The position numbers and the translations under genes are program-made. A DNA stretch of 7,614 nt, taken from the NCBI GenBank assembly GCA_017548805.1, contig JAFYZE010000110.1, positions 1 through 7,614 of the forward strand, given 5' to 3'. The stretch comes from Bacteroidales bacterium (lineage in GTDB: Bacteria; Bacteroidota; Bacteroidia; Bacteroidales; UBA932). Each line of letters begins with the position of its first letter. Position 1 is the first letter of the stretch. The notes under the pieces are model-generated. The model did not search any database and was not told the DNA's origin. It was given only the letters and a program-made list of their open reading frames with translations. Below, one piece after another: positions 1-7,614 of the stretch.

Positions 1-448
1 CCACCGTCGGGTAACGCTTGTCGAAGTCGTTGCCGACGGTGGCGGCCTCTATGTAGAGGCCCGTGCCGCCGCATAGCAGCGGCACACGACCGCGGCTGCG
101 GATGTCCTGATAGACCTTGACGAAGTCCTTCTGGTATTCGTATACGTTGTATTTCGCCCCGGCGGGCTGGATGTCGATGAGGTGGTAGGGGACGTCGCCG
201 TATTCCGAAAGGTCCTTGCCCGTACCGATATCCATGCCGCGGTAGACCTGGCGGGAATCGGCCGAGATGATCTCGGCGCCGAGCCTCCGGGCGAGGGACA
301 CCGCGTAGCGGGTCTTGCCCGAGGCCGTCGGCCCGAGCACGCATACGAGGTCGCACGACCCGTCGCGCAGCGACGCGGCGAGCGCCTCCTCGTCGATAGT
401 CTCGGGAGCCGGGAGCTCCGCTATCATCGGCATCCTTTTCTTGGGCAT
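1..448 (-). CDS. miaA: tRNA dimethylallyltransferase, N-terminal part (runs off left edge)
   Basis: MiaA transfers a dimethylallyl group to N6 of adenosine 37 in tRNAs that read codons starting with U. The 149 residues in the window include the P-loop GPTASGKT (39-46), the family motif SADSRQVYRGMDIGTGKDL (62-80), PYHLIDI (87-93), YNVYEYQ (100-106) and CGGTGLYI (126-133). This order fixes the family. The GTGKDL and YNVYEYQ wording is like one of the MiaA paralogues I recall from Bacteroides (memory, not a search). The ATG at 448 lies two bases after the smpB stop, which suggests translational coupling. Further in-frame ATGs lie at 433 and 427. Even from 427 the segment before the P-loop (about 31 residues; 38 from 448) is longer than the roughly 10 usual in the family. 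The C-terminal two thirds is outside the window. Likely the last of three genes in the metK operon. Confidence 0.93.
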   Translation of the reverse strand, partial: MPKKRMPMIAELPAPETIDEEALAASLRDGSCDLVCVLGPTASGKTRYAVSLARRLGAEIISADSRQVYRGMDIGTGKDLSEYGDVPYHLIDIQPAGAKYNVYEYQKDFVKVYQDIRSRGRVPLLCGGTGLYIEAATVGNDFDKRYPTV

Positions 449-450
449 TT

Positions 451-900
451 CTAATTGCGCTCCATCTCGCGGCGCATGTCTTTCTCCTTGATGGTCTGGC
501 GTTTGTCGAACTCCTTCTTGCCCTTGGCCAGGGCGATGCGGAGCTTGGCGTAGCCGTTCTCTGCGATGAACGCACGCACGGCTACGATCGTGAGGCCCTT
601 CTGCTTGACTGCCTGCTGGAGATGGCGCAGTTCGCGCTTGGTGAGCAGGAGTTTGCGGTCGCGCGTGGGTTCGTGTCCGTTCCAGGACCCCCAGAAATAG
701 GTGGCGATGTTCATCCCCTTGACATACAGCTCTCCGTTTACGAAATAGCAGTAAGCATCGGCGAGTGATGCCTTGCCCAGGCGCAGGGACTTGATCTCCG
801 TACCGACCAGCACGATGCCGGCATCGTACGTCTCGAGGAACTCGTAGTCGTACGACGCGCGGCGGTTCGTGATCTGTATCTTGCTCTTGGCTTTAGGCAT
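451..900 (-). CDS. smpB: SsrA-binding protein SmpB (trans-translation)
   Basis: SmpB binds the tRNA-like end of tmRNA and brings it to stalled ribosomes, so that the nascent chain is tagged and released. The 149 residues carry the family motifs in order: GTEIKSLR (33-40), a central [11 protein letters not shown] (76-86), KGLTIV, and the basic [19 protein letters not shown] segment (about 123-141), which corresponds to the tail that enters the mRNA channel. The middle section is of the Bacteroidota type, without the NPxE-like wording of proteobacterial forms. The protein ends in MERN, about six residues sooner after the DKR motif than E. coli SmpB as I recall it. The ATG at 900 lies six bases after the metK stop. 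An AGGA (905-908) overlaps that stop (TAGGAAACCATG) and can act as ribosome-binding site, so translation is probably coupled to metK. Identification is secure. Confidence 0.97.
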   Translation of the reverse strand: MPKAKSKIQITNRRASYDYEFLETYDAGIVLVGTEIKSLRLGKASLADAYCYFVNGELYVKGMNIATYFWGSWNGHEPTRDRKLLLTKRELRHLQQAVKQKGLTIVAVRAFIAENGYAKLRIALAKGKKEFDKRQTIKEKDMRREMERN

Positions 901-906
901 GGTTTC

Positions 907-2187
<1,281 letters not shown>

Positions 2188-2191
2188 AAAC

Positions 2192-2221
2192 AAAAAACTC
2201 CAACGTAAAACATACGCGGAG
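2192..2221 (-). terminator. Intrinsic terminator / RBS-sequestering hairpin just upstream of metK
   Basis: On the minus strand, CUCCGCGU (2221-2214) pairs with ACGU (2206-2203) and GGAG (2201-2198), with one bulged U (2202) and a 7-base loop AUGUUUU. That is eight pairs, one of them G-U. Six U follow directly (2197-2192), then four bases and the metK ATG (2187). A hairpin plus U run is the layout of a Rho-independent terminator. Because GGAG is also the only good ribosome-binding site for metK, the same hairpin would block translation if transcription continued. On the plus strand there is no U run, so it acts only towards metK. It is best read as the expression platform of the upstream aptamer. 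Folding was done by eye and no energy was computed. Confidence 0.7.
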
Positions 2222-2243
2222 AGTCACTAATCGAAGCTATATG

Positions 2244-2293
2244 GAATTTTAGCATTTTTTAGTGTGGTTGCAAGCAATCAAATCTCTCCACAT
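2244..2293 (-). promoter_or_regulatory. SAM-II-like riboswitch aptamer in the metK leader
   Basis: Read on the minus strand, a 5-pair stem UGUGG/CCACA (2292-2288 with 2267-2263) encloses a loop with GAUUUG (2283-2278) and GCUUGCAA (2275-2268). After the stem comes ACUAAAAAAUGCUAAAA (2263-2247). The order GAUUU, then CUUGCA just before the 3' side of the stem, then UAAA and GCUAAA is the conserved core of the SAM-II class as I remember it (for example GAUUUG, CUUGCAGCCAC and GCUAAA in alphaproteobacterial metA leaders). SAM-II is a compact H-type pseudoknot that binds S-adenosylmethionine and turns genes off. The second (pseudoknot) helix looks A/U-rich here and I could not fix its pairs by eye. 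Location supports the call: it begins a few bases after the predicted transcription start and precedes the SAM synthetase gene. SAM-I is a poorer fit. Confidence 0.75.
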
Positions 2294-2301
2294 TCGAACT
2301 G

Positions 2302-2332
2302 CAAAGATACACCAAAAAAGCGGATAAGCAAA
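2302..2332 (-). promoter_or_regulatory. Bacteroidota-type promoter for metK-smpB-miaA
   Basis: On the minus strand, TTTG at 2332-2329 is followed by 19 bases and TATCTTTG at 2309-2302. This matches the Bacteroidota primary sigma consensus (-33 TTTG, -7 TAnnTTTG) exactly, at the usual spacing. Transcription would start near 2297 (plus or minus 3), giving a leader of about 110 bases whose first structured element is the SAM-II-like aptamer. Confidence 0.7.
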
Positions 2333-2352
2333 ACAAAAAAAGAATTGTGCCC

Positions 2353-2370
2353 GAATCTTCGGAATCTTCG
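2353..2370. repeat. Tandem 9-base repeat in the divergent region
   Basis: GAATCTTCG occurs twice head to tail (2353-2361 and 2362-2370), with no mismatch, just upstream of the -7 box proposed for the receptor gene. It overlaps the expected -33 position. It could be a regulator site or a chance duplication. Nothing else in the window repeats it. Confidence 0.6.
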
Positions 2371-2389
2371 GAAAAAACGCGTAAATTTG
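2358..2389 (+). promoter_or_regulatory. Candidate promoter for the receptor-lipoprotein pair
   Basis: TAAATTTG at 2382-2389 fits the Bacteroidota -7 consensus TAnnTTTG. At the -33 position there is only TTCG (2358-2361, 20-base spacer), a one-base miss from TTTG that lies in the tandem repeat. Transcription would start near 2395, leaving an AT-rich leader of about 40 bases with no clear Shine-Dalgarno sequence before the ATG at 2435. That is common in this phylum. Confidence 0.5.
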
Positions 2390-2434
2390 TCCTTTATAAT
2401 GGAAGTGAATTTTATTATTTTTTCATAATCAATT

Positions 2435-5400
2435 ATGTACCAAACATTCAAAAAATTTCTGACCGTTATCGCGGTCATGCTGGTGGGAATCCAGGCTTTC
2501 GCCCAGGTTACCACCTCATCGCTTAACGGAAAGGTTACGGACAGCAACGGCGAACCCGTCGTCGGCGCCGCCGTGATCGCCGTTCATACTCCTTCCGGTA
2601 CGCAGTACTATGCCGTAGCGAATGCCGAAGGCCGTTTTGCTATCAACGGTATGCGCTCGGGCGGTCCCTATTCCGTAGAGGTCAGCTGCCTGGGATATCA
2701 GTCGGTCACCTATACGGACATCACGCTCCTCCTGGGTGAAGCCTATGCGCTCAACGCCGAGATGCCGGACGATTCCGAGATGCTTTCCGAGGCGATCATC
2801 ATCTCCACTGCATCTTCCAAGTTCACCACCGAGAAGACCGGTGCGGCCACCAATATCAACAACAGCCAGATCGTTTCGCTCCCTACCGTCAGCCGCAACC
2901 TCACTGATGTGACCAGGCTTTCCCCTTACGGAGGAAACGGCATGACCTTCATGGGTTCCGACGACCGTACTTCCAACTTCACCATCGACGGTGGTAACTT
3001 CAACAACAACTTCGGTCTCTCCGGCAACCTCCCCGGCGGCGGCAACCCCGTCTCCCTGGATGCCATCGAGGAGATGCAGGTCGTCATCTCGCCTTATGAC
3101 GTCCGCCAGACTAACTTCATCGGCGGTGGTGTCAACGCCATCACAAAGTCCGGTACCAACACCGTGAAGGGTTCGGCCTATGTATATCATAGGAACGAGT
3201 TCATGCGCGGCAACAATGTAGCAGGCCTCGAGCTTGGCGAGCGCAATCCCGAGCGTACCACCACCTACGGTATGACCCTCGGCGGCCCGATCATCAAGAA
3301 CAAGCTCTTCTACTTCGTCAACTTCGAGTACATCCCCCATCCGGAGGAGACCTCCCGCTGGAGACCTTCGACCGACGGCGTAGCCAATCCTGCCCTTTAC
3401 ATTTCGCGCACCACGGTTTCCGACATGCAGAAGGTCAAGGATTATGTCATGAACAAGTACGGTTATGACACCGGTGCTTATGACAGTTTCAACGGAAACG
3501 AGGTCAACATGAAGGCCCTCGCCCGCATCGATTGGAACATCAACGACAACCACCATCTTGCATTCCGCTACAACTACACCATCTCCAAGGAGTGCAACTA
3601 CACCAATGCTTCGTCCTCGGACTGCGGACAGCGTACCACCGAGGCCCGTCTCTCGCAGTATTCGATGTCTTTCGCCAACTCGTTCTACACGATGGACAAC
3701 CTCGCCCAGGGCTTCTCGCTTGACCTGAACAGCAGGTTCTCCGACAACATGGTGAACCAGTTCCTGGCCACCTATTCGAAGCTTGACACTTCCCGTGGAA
3801 CCCCTTCCGCCTACTTCCCGTTCATCGACATCCTCGACGGAACAGGCACCATCACTCCGTACATGTCCCTCGGTTACGAGCTCTTCACCTGGCAGAACGG
3901 TTACCACAACAACGTCATCAACGTCAAGGACGACTTTACCATCTACTCCGGCAACCACAAGTTCATGTCCGGTGTCGCCTATGAGTACCAGATGGCTGAC
4001 AACGCATACCTTAGGAACGGTACCGGTTATTACCGCTACAACTCCCTTGACGATTTCCTCAACGGAGCCACCCCTGAGACCGTCAACTTCACCTATGGCT
4101 ACGAGAACCTCATGCGTGATGATCCGGCCAGCCGCGTCGTCTACCACAAGGTCTCCGCTTATGTCCAGGACGACTGGGATGTGACCGACCGCTTCAAGCT
4201 TACCGCCGGCATCCGTATGGATTCGTTCATTTTCGACAACAGCAACATCATCACCAACAAGGCCGTCTACGACCTTGAGTATCCCGATGCACAGGGTAAC
4301 ATCCGTCACATCGACACCGGCAAGTGGCCTGTGGCGACCCCGATCATTTCCCCCCGCGTCGGTTTCACCTGGGATGTCTTCGGTGACAAGAGCTTCAAGG
4401 TGCGCGGCGGTACCGGTCTCTTCACGGGACACGTTCCGCTCGTCTTCCTTACCAACATGCCGTCCAACTCCTCGATGAACCAGTACGGCGGTATCATCAC
4501 CACCAGGTACAAGGATGGCGTTGCCACTCCTGACCCGCTCCTTGCACAGTTCGCAGGTGACCTGATCACCGACCGTGAGCAGATGAGGGAGAAGTGGTAC
4601 AGCCTCGGATTCCCTCGTGAGATCTCCTCCGAGGACGGCAAGATCCCTTCCAAGCTTGCTGCAGTCGATCCCAACTTCAAGATGCCTCAGGTCTGGAAGA
4701 CTTCCCTCGCCGTCGATTATGCCCTTCCGACCGCTTTCCCCTTCACTGTCACAGTGGAAGGTATCTTCAACCAGAACATCAACGCCTCCACCATGGAGGA
4801 CTGGAACATGATTCCCGTCGACGGTTTCGCCCGCTTCAACGGTGCTGACAACCGCCCGGTCTATCCGACCAACTACACCTATACCAAGTCTCCTGCATAT
4901 GTGCTGACCAACACCCATCTCGGATACACCTATTCCGGCAACATCACCGTGAACATGGCTCCGGTCGAGGGTCTCAGCATCATGGCCGCCTATACGCACA
5001 CCATGAACAAGGAGCTCACCTCCCTGCCTGGTTCCGACCCTGCATCGATCTTCAACTATGTTCCTACCGTCGCCGGTCCGAACTACACGACCCTGCACCT
5101 CGCCCAGAACAACACTCCTGACCGTTTCGTGGCCTCCCTCACCCACAGCGACAAGAGCCACAACCACTACGGCTTCATCTATGAGGCTTGGAGGGGCGGT
5201 TACAACTACACCTACATGCTCACCAACGACATGAACGGTGACAACTACAAGTACGACTCCCTCTACATCCCTACCGATGAGCAGGTCAACTCCGGTGAGT
5301 TCCGTTTCGTCTCCAATGACGACCGCGACCGCTTCATGGCTTACGTGAACAACGACGCCTATCTCAGCACCCACAAGGGCCAGTATGCAGAAGGTTATTC

Positions 5401-5728
5401 CGTGTACAGCCCCTGGGTCAACAGGCTTGACTTCAGCTACAAGCATGATTTCCAGGTGAAGGTCGCCAACAGCGTCAACACCCTCCAGTTCAGCTTCGAT
5501 ATCAAGAACCTCCTCAACCTGTTCAACTCCAGCTGGGGTGTCAGCAAGTACATGAATCCTGACCTCAACTCCGGCCGTATCCTCCAGTACGAAGGCGTTG
5601 ACGCGGACGGTTATCCGACGTTCTCCACTCCTGAGGCCGTGAGCGGCTCCACCCAGACCTGGACGTACAGCACCGGTATCGGACAGTGCTGGTATGCTTC
5701 TGTCGGTATCAAGTATATGTTCAACTAA
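2435..5728 (+). CDS. Oar-like TonB-dependent outer-membrane receptor
   Basis: A 1097-residue outer-membrane protein that probably takes up, or helps export, a substrate using energy passed from TonB. Residues 1-23 are a signal peptide ending AFA before Gln24. Residues 29-110 are a carboxypeptidase-regulatory-like beta domain (LNGKVTDSNGEPVVGA, then GPYSVEVSCLGYQS). The plug spans about 120-245, with NFTIDGG (181-187), LDAIEEMQVVISPYDVRQ (208-225) and NAITKSGTN (234-242). The rest has the alternating aromatic pattern of a 22-strand barrel and ends in YASVGIKYMFN. The wording of the plug (RLSPY, NFGLSGNLPGGGNPVSLDAIEE) fits the Oar group rather than SusC, and the downstream gene is not SusD-like. 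The substrate is unknown; in Myxococcus Oar is linked to protein export. Codons are strongly C-ending (AAC, TTC, ACC, TCC), suggesting high expression. The start is the only ATG that gives a complete signal peptide. Confidence 0.92.
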   Translation: MYQTFKKFLTVIAVMLVGIQAFAQVTTSSLNGKVTDSNGEPVVGAAVIAVHTPSGTQYYAVANAEGRFAINGMRSGGPYSVEVSCLGYQSVTYTDITLLLGEAYALNAEMPDDSEMLSEAIIISTASSKFTTEKTGAATNINNSQIVSLPTVSRNLTDVTRLSPYGGNGMTFMGSDDRTSNFTIDGGNFNNNFGLSGNLPGGGNPVSLDAIEEMQVVISPYDVRQTNFIGGGVNAITKSGTNTVKGSAYVYHRNEFMRGNNVAGLELGERNPERTTTYGMTLGGPIIKNKLFYFVNFEYIPHPEETSRWRPSTDGVANPALYISRTTVSDMQKVKDYVMNKYGYDTGAYDSFNGNEVNMKALARIDWNINDNHHLAFRYNYTISKECNYTNASSSDCGQRTTEARLSQYSMSFANSFYTMDNLAQGFSLDLNSRFSDNMVNQFLATYSKLDTSRGTPSAYFPFIDILDGTGTITPYMSLGYELFTWQNGYHNNVINVKDDFTIYSGNHKFMSGVAYEYQMADNAYLRNGTGYYRYNSLDDFLNGATPETVNFTYGYENLMRDDPASRVVYHKVSAYVQDDWDVTDRFKLTAGIRMDSFIFDNSNIITNKAVYDLEYPDAQGNIRHIDTGKWPVATPIISPRVGFTWDVFGDKSFKVRGGTGLFTGHVPLVFLTNMPSNSSMNQYGGIITTRYKDGVATPDPLLAQFAGDLITDREQMREKWYSLGFPREISSEDGKIPSKLAAVDPNFKMPQVWKTSLAVDYALPTAFPFTVTVEGIFNQNINASTMEDWNMIPVDGFARFNGADNRPVYPTNYTYTKSPAYVLTNTHLGYTYSGNITVNMAPVEGLSIMAAYTHTMNKELTSLPGSDPASIFNYVPTVAGPNYTTLHLAQNNTPDRFVASLTHSDKSHNHYGFIYEAWRGGYNYTYMLTNDMNGDNYKYDSLYIPTDEQVNSGEFRFVSNDDRDRFMAYVNNDAYLSTHKGQYAEGYSVYSPWVNRLDFSYKHDFQVKVANSVNTLQFSFDIKNLLNLFNSSWGVSKYMNPDLNSGRILQYEGVDADGYPTFSTPEAVSGSTQTWTYSTGIGQCWYASVGIKYMFN

Positions 5729-5745
5729 TCAGAAGCCTTACGAAT

Positions 5746-7614
5746 ATGAAATTCAGATATTTACTCGCAGCGTTGTTCCTCTCTCTCGCAGTTGGCTGCG
5801 TGCAGGAGGAGATTGGCACTCTTTCCGAGATTCAGGTCTCTGAATCTTATGTCTCCATCCCCGTCAACGGCGGTTCTGCTTCGATCAACGTCACGGCTTC
5901 CGAGAGTTGGTCCGTAGATGCAAGTTCCGTCCCCGACTGGCTTACGGTTTCCCCTATGTCCGGGTCGGGCAACGGCTCGCTGACTTTCTCCGCCGACGCC
6001 ACCAAGGCCACCAATAAAGCCGAGGTCAAGATCCAGTGCGCCGGCCAGACACAGTTCGTCAACGTTATCCAGTTTGCCGAAAAGGTAGAGCCCGCCATCT
6101 CCACCGCGGCCCAGGTCATTGCCGGAGACGACGGCACGACCTTCCGCATGAAGGGCGTATGCTCGCGTTACGATTCCGGCAACGCCAATGCCGTCCTTTA
6201 TGGCAACTGGTATATAACTGATGATACCGGCACTGTCTATATCTACGGAACCCTCGACAAGAAGGGCCAGACCAAGGGCAATCCCCTCACTGACTGGGGT
6301 ATCGAGGTGGGTGACCAGGTCGTCATCGAAGGACCCAAGTCCACTTACAACGGCACCGTGGAGCTTGTTGACGTGACCGTCATCTCCGTCACCAAGTCCC
6401 TCATCGGTGTGGATGACTTCGATTTCGATATGCTTCCTTGCACCGACACCACCTTCAACATGGTGGTCAAGGCCAAGGAGAGCCCTGTCCTCGTGAGCAG
6501 CGATTCCGATTGGCTCCAGATAGTCGATGTCAACCCCGACGGCAGCTACAAGCTGCATGCCGATGCCAACACCCGTACTGCAAAGCGTACTGCGACTATC
6601 TCCATCAAGGGTCCCACCGCCATGAAGAGCGTTGAGGTCTCCCAGGCTGGAACCCCCGCCACCGGCGCCTCCATTACCGAGATCATTGCCGCTGATGACA
6701 ATGACCAGGTCCAGACACTTCCCAGCTCCATCGTCGTGGCTCTCACCACCCGCGGAGCGGTCCTGTCCGACGGTACCAGCGCCATCTATGCATATGGCAA
6801 CTCCGCTGCCGCCCTCAAGATCGGTGACGGTGTGAAGATGGCTGCCAAGAAGACCACCTACAACGGTGTCCCCGAGCTTACCGACATCACTGACGTGTTC
6901 GTTGACAGCGAGGGCAATGCAGTCGCTTATCCCGATGCAAAGGATATCACCGCCAATGTCATGGACTACAAGGCATCGACTGCCGAATACATCAAGTTCA
7001 GCGGCACCCTCTCCGTCTCCGGCAACTATTACAACATCACGTTCGACGACGTCGATCCCGCTGTCAAGCAGGGAAGCATCGTCTATCCTATCGACGCCCT
7101 CGACGCCAAGAGCTGGGACGGCAAGAAGATCACCGTGACCGGTTACTTCAACGGCCTCAGCAGCAAGGACAAGTTCGTCAACGTCATCGCCACCAAGATC
7201 CAGGAGTTCGTCGACAACCCGAAGGGTACCCTCCGCAATCCTTACGGAGCCACCGAGATCGCAAGCCTCATCAAGGGCGGCAACATCCCTGAGGGCAAGG
7301 TCTACGTCCGCGGTATCATCAACAAGATTGACAATGTCAATACGTCTTACGGAAATGCCCAGTTCTGGCTTTCCACCGACGGCACCACTGCCGACTTCGA
7401 AGCCTATCGCAACTACTACTACGGCGGTGAGAAGTGGACTGAGGACAACAAGGACGCCATCAAGGAAGGCGACGAGGTGCTCCTCTACGGTGAGGTCACT
7501 TACTATGCTGCCAATGACGTGGCCGAATTCAAGCAGGGCAACTACATTGTCACCATCAACGGCAAGGCCCTCCCCGAGGGTGACGGCACCGAGGCTTCCC
7601 CTTACAACGTCACC
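5746..7614 (+). CDS. Large surface lipoprotein with BACON-like and OB-like modules (runs off right edge)
   Basis: The 623 residues in the window stay open to the right edge. MKFRYLLAALFLSLAVGC is a lipoprotein signal with the lipid cysteine at 18. The next residues, VQEE, are acidic and fit export to the cell surface in Bacteroidota. Residues about 28-109 form a BACON-like domain (W55, DWLTVSP at 64-70, VIQ at 107-109). An OB-like domain follows (about 117-222; GTVYIYG 162-168, TYNG 200-203). A second BACON-like domain spans about 223-302 (SDWLQIV, W256; VEVSQAG 296-302), then further OB-like modules lie at about 305-395, 403-487 and 495-610. NPYG (498-501) and SPYNVT (618-623) look like the starts of successive modules. 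The start lies 17 bases after the receptor stop with no terminator between, so the two are probably one operon. BACON domains are proposed to bind carbohydrate or mucin; that role here is inference. Proteins of this build may carry a C-terminal enzyme domain, but none is visible here. Confidence 0.85.
   Translation, partial: MKFRYLLAALFLSLAVGCVQEEIGTLSEIQVSESYVSIPVNGGSASINVTASESWSVDASSVPDWLTVSPMSGSGNGSLTFSADATKATNKAEVKIQCAGQTQFVNVIQFAEKVEPAISTAAQVIAGDDGTTFRMKGVCSRYDSGNANAVLYGNWYITDDTGTVYIYGTLDKKGQTKGNPLTDWGIEVGDQVVIEGPKSTYNGTVELVDVTVISVTKSLIGVDDFDFDMLPCTDTTFNMVVKAKESPVLVSSDSDWLQIVDVNPDGSYKLHADANTRTAKRTATISIKGPTAMKSVEVSQAGTPATGASITEIIAADDNDQVQTLPSSIVVALTTRGAVLSDGTSAIYAYGNSAAALKIGDGVKMAAKKTTYNGVPELTDITDVFVDSEGNAVAYPDAKDITANVMDYKASTAEYIKFSGTLSVSGNYYNITFDDVDPAVKQGSIVYPIDALDAKSWDGKKITVTGYFNGLSSKDKFVNVIATKIQEFVDNPKGTLRNPYGATEIASLIKGGNIPEGKVYVRGIINKIDNVNTSYGNAQFWLSTDGTTADFEAYRNYYYGGEKWTEDNKDAIKEGDEVLLYGEVTYYAANDVAEFKQGNYIVTINGKALPEGDGTEASPYNVT

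Noticed and set aside
425..453. Stop-codon readthrough joining smpB to a further short peptide
   Set aside because: Past TAG the frame adds only eight residues before TGA, and there is no structure suggesting recoding.
2188..2193. TTG at 2193 as the metK start
   Set aside because: It would add Met-Phe before the family N-terminus [11 protein letters not shown], and it begins within a few bases of the terminator U run. The ATG at 2187 is better placed.
2244..2293. SAM-I (S-box) riboswitch
   Set aside because: GCAACC and GCUAAAAUUCC recall SAM-I, but the long P1, the kink-turn and separate P3 and P4 arms cannot be formed in about 50 bases. The compact SAM-II order fits better.
2278..2547. 89-residue minus-strand open frame across the intergenic region
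   Set aside because: It covers both promoters and the receptor signal peptide, has mixed composition and no motif. Regulatory features explain the region better.
2516..5446. 976-residue open frame on the minus strand, antisense to the receptor gene
   Set aside because: The plus-strand protein has a signal peptide, plug motifs and barrel pattern. The antisense translation is a Val/Gly/Asp-rich string with no recognisable motif, which is what C-ending codons produce on the opposite strand.
5761..6558. 265-residue minus-strand open frame antisense to the lipoprotein gene
   Set aside because: Same cause: it is low-complexity, Gly/Val/Asp-rich, and opposite a gene with a clear lipobox and BACON motifs.

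Overview
The window looks like chromosomal DNA from a member of the Bacteroidota, most likely a GC-rich Bacteroidales. The indications are TAnnTTTG-type promoter boxes, an Oar-like TonB-dependent receptor next to a lipoprotein with BACON-like domains, and a Bacteroidota-style MetK of about 426 residues. I cannot name the genus. I see no insertion sequence, phage gene, CRISPR array, tRNA or rRNA.

Layout. The left third (1-2187) is a tight minus-strand housekeeping operon, read right to left as metK, smpB, miaA. The gaps are 6 and 2 bases, and miaA runs off the left edge. The middle (2188-2434) is a divergent control region. The right two thirds (2435-7614) is a plus-strand cell-envelope pair: a 1097-residue Oar-like TonB-dependent outer-membrane receptor, then, after 17 bases, a large multidomain surface lipoprotein that runs off the right edge.

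The most informative stretch is the metK leader. On the minus strand a well-matched Bacteroidota promoter (TTTG, 19-base spacer, TATCTTTG) is followed almost at once by an RNA that resembles a SAM-II riboswitch aptamer. Downstream, just before the metK ATG, sits a hairpin followed by six U. The hairpin's 3' arm contains the metK GGAG ribosome-binding site, and its 5' arm can instead form a 10-pair helix with the 5' strand of the aptamer. The sequence therefore encodes a plausible complete SAM-sensing OFF switch in front of the SAM synthetase gene. smpB and miaA would be under the same control if they are co-transcribed.

The plus-strand pair is probably co-transcribed and highly expressed, since its codons are strongly biased to C in the third position. 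The receptor has a signal peptide, a carboxypeptidase-regulatory-like domain, a plug and a long barrel. The lipoprotein has a lipobox and acidic residues after the cysteine, then alternating BACON-like and OB-like modules. The substrate of the pair cannot be read from this window, because the C-terminal part of the lipoprotein is outside it.
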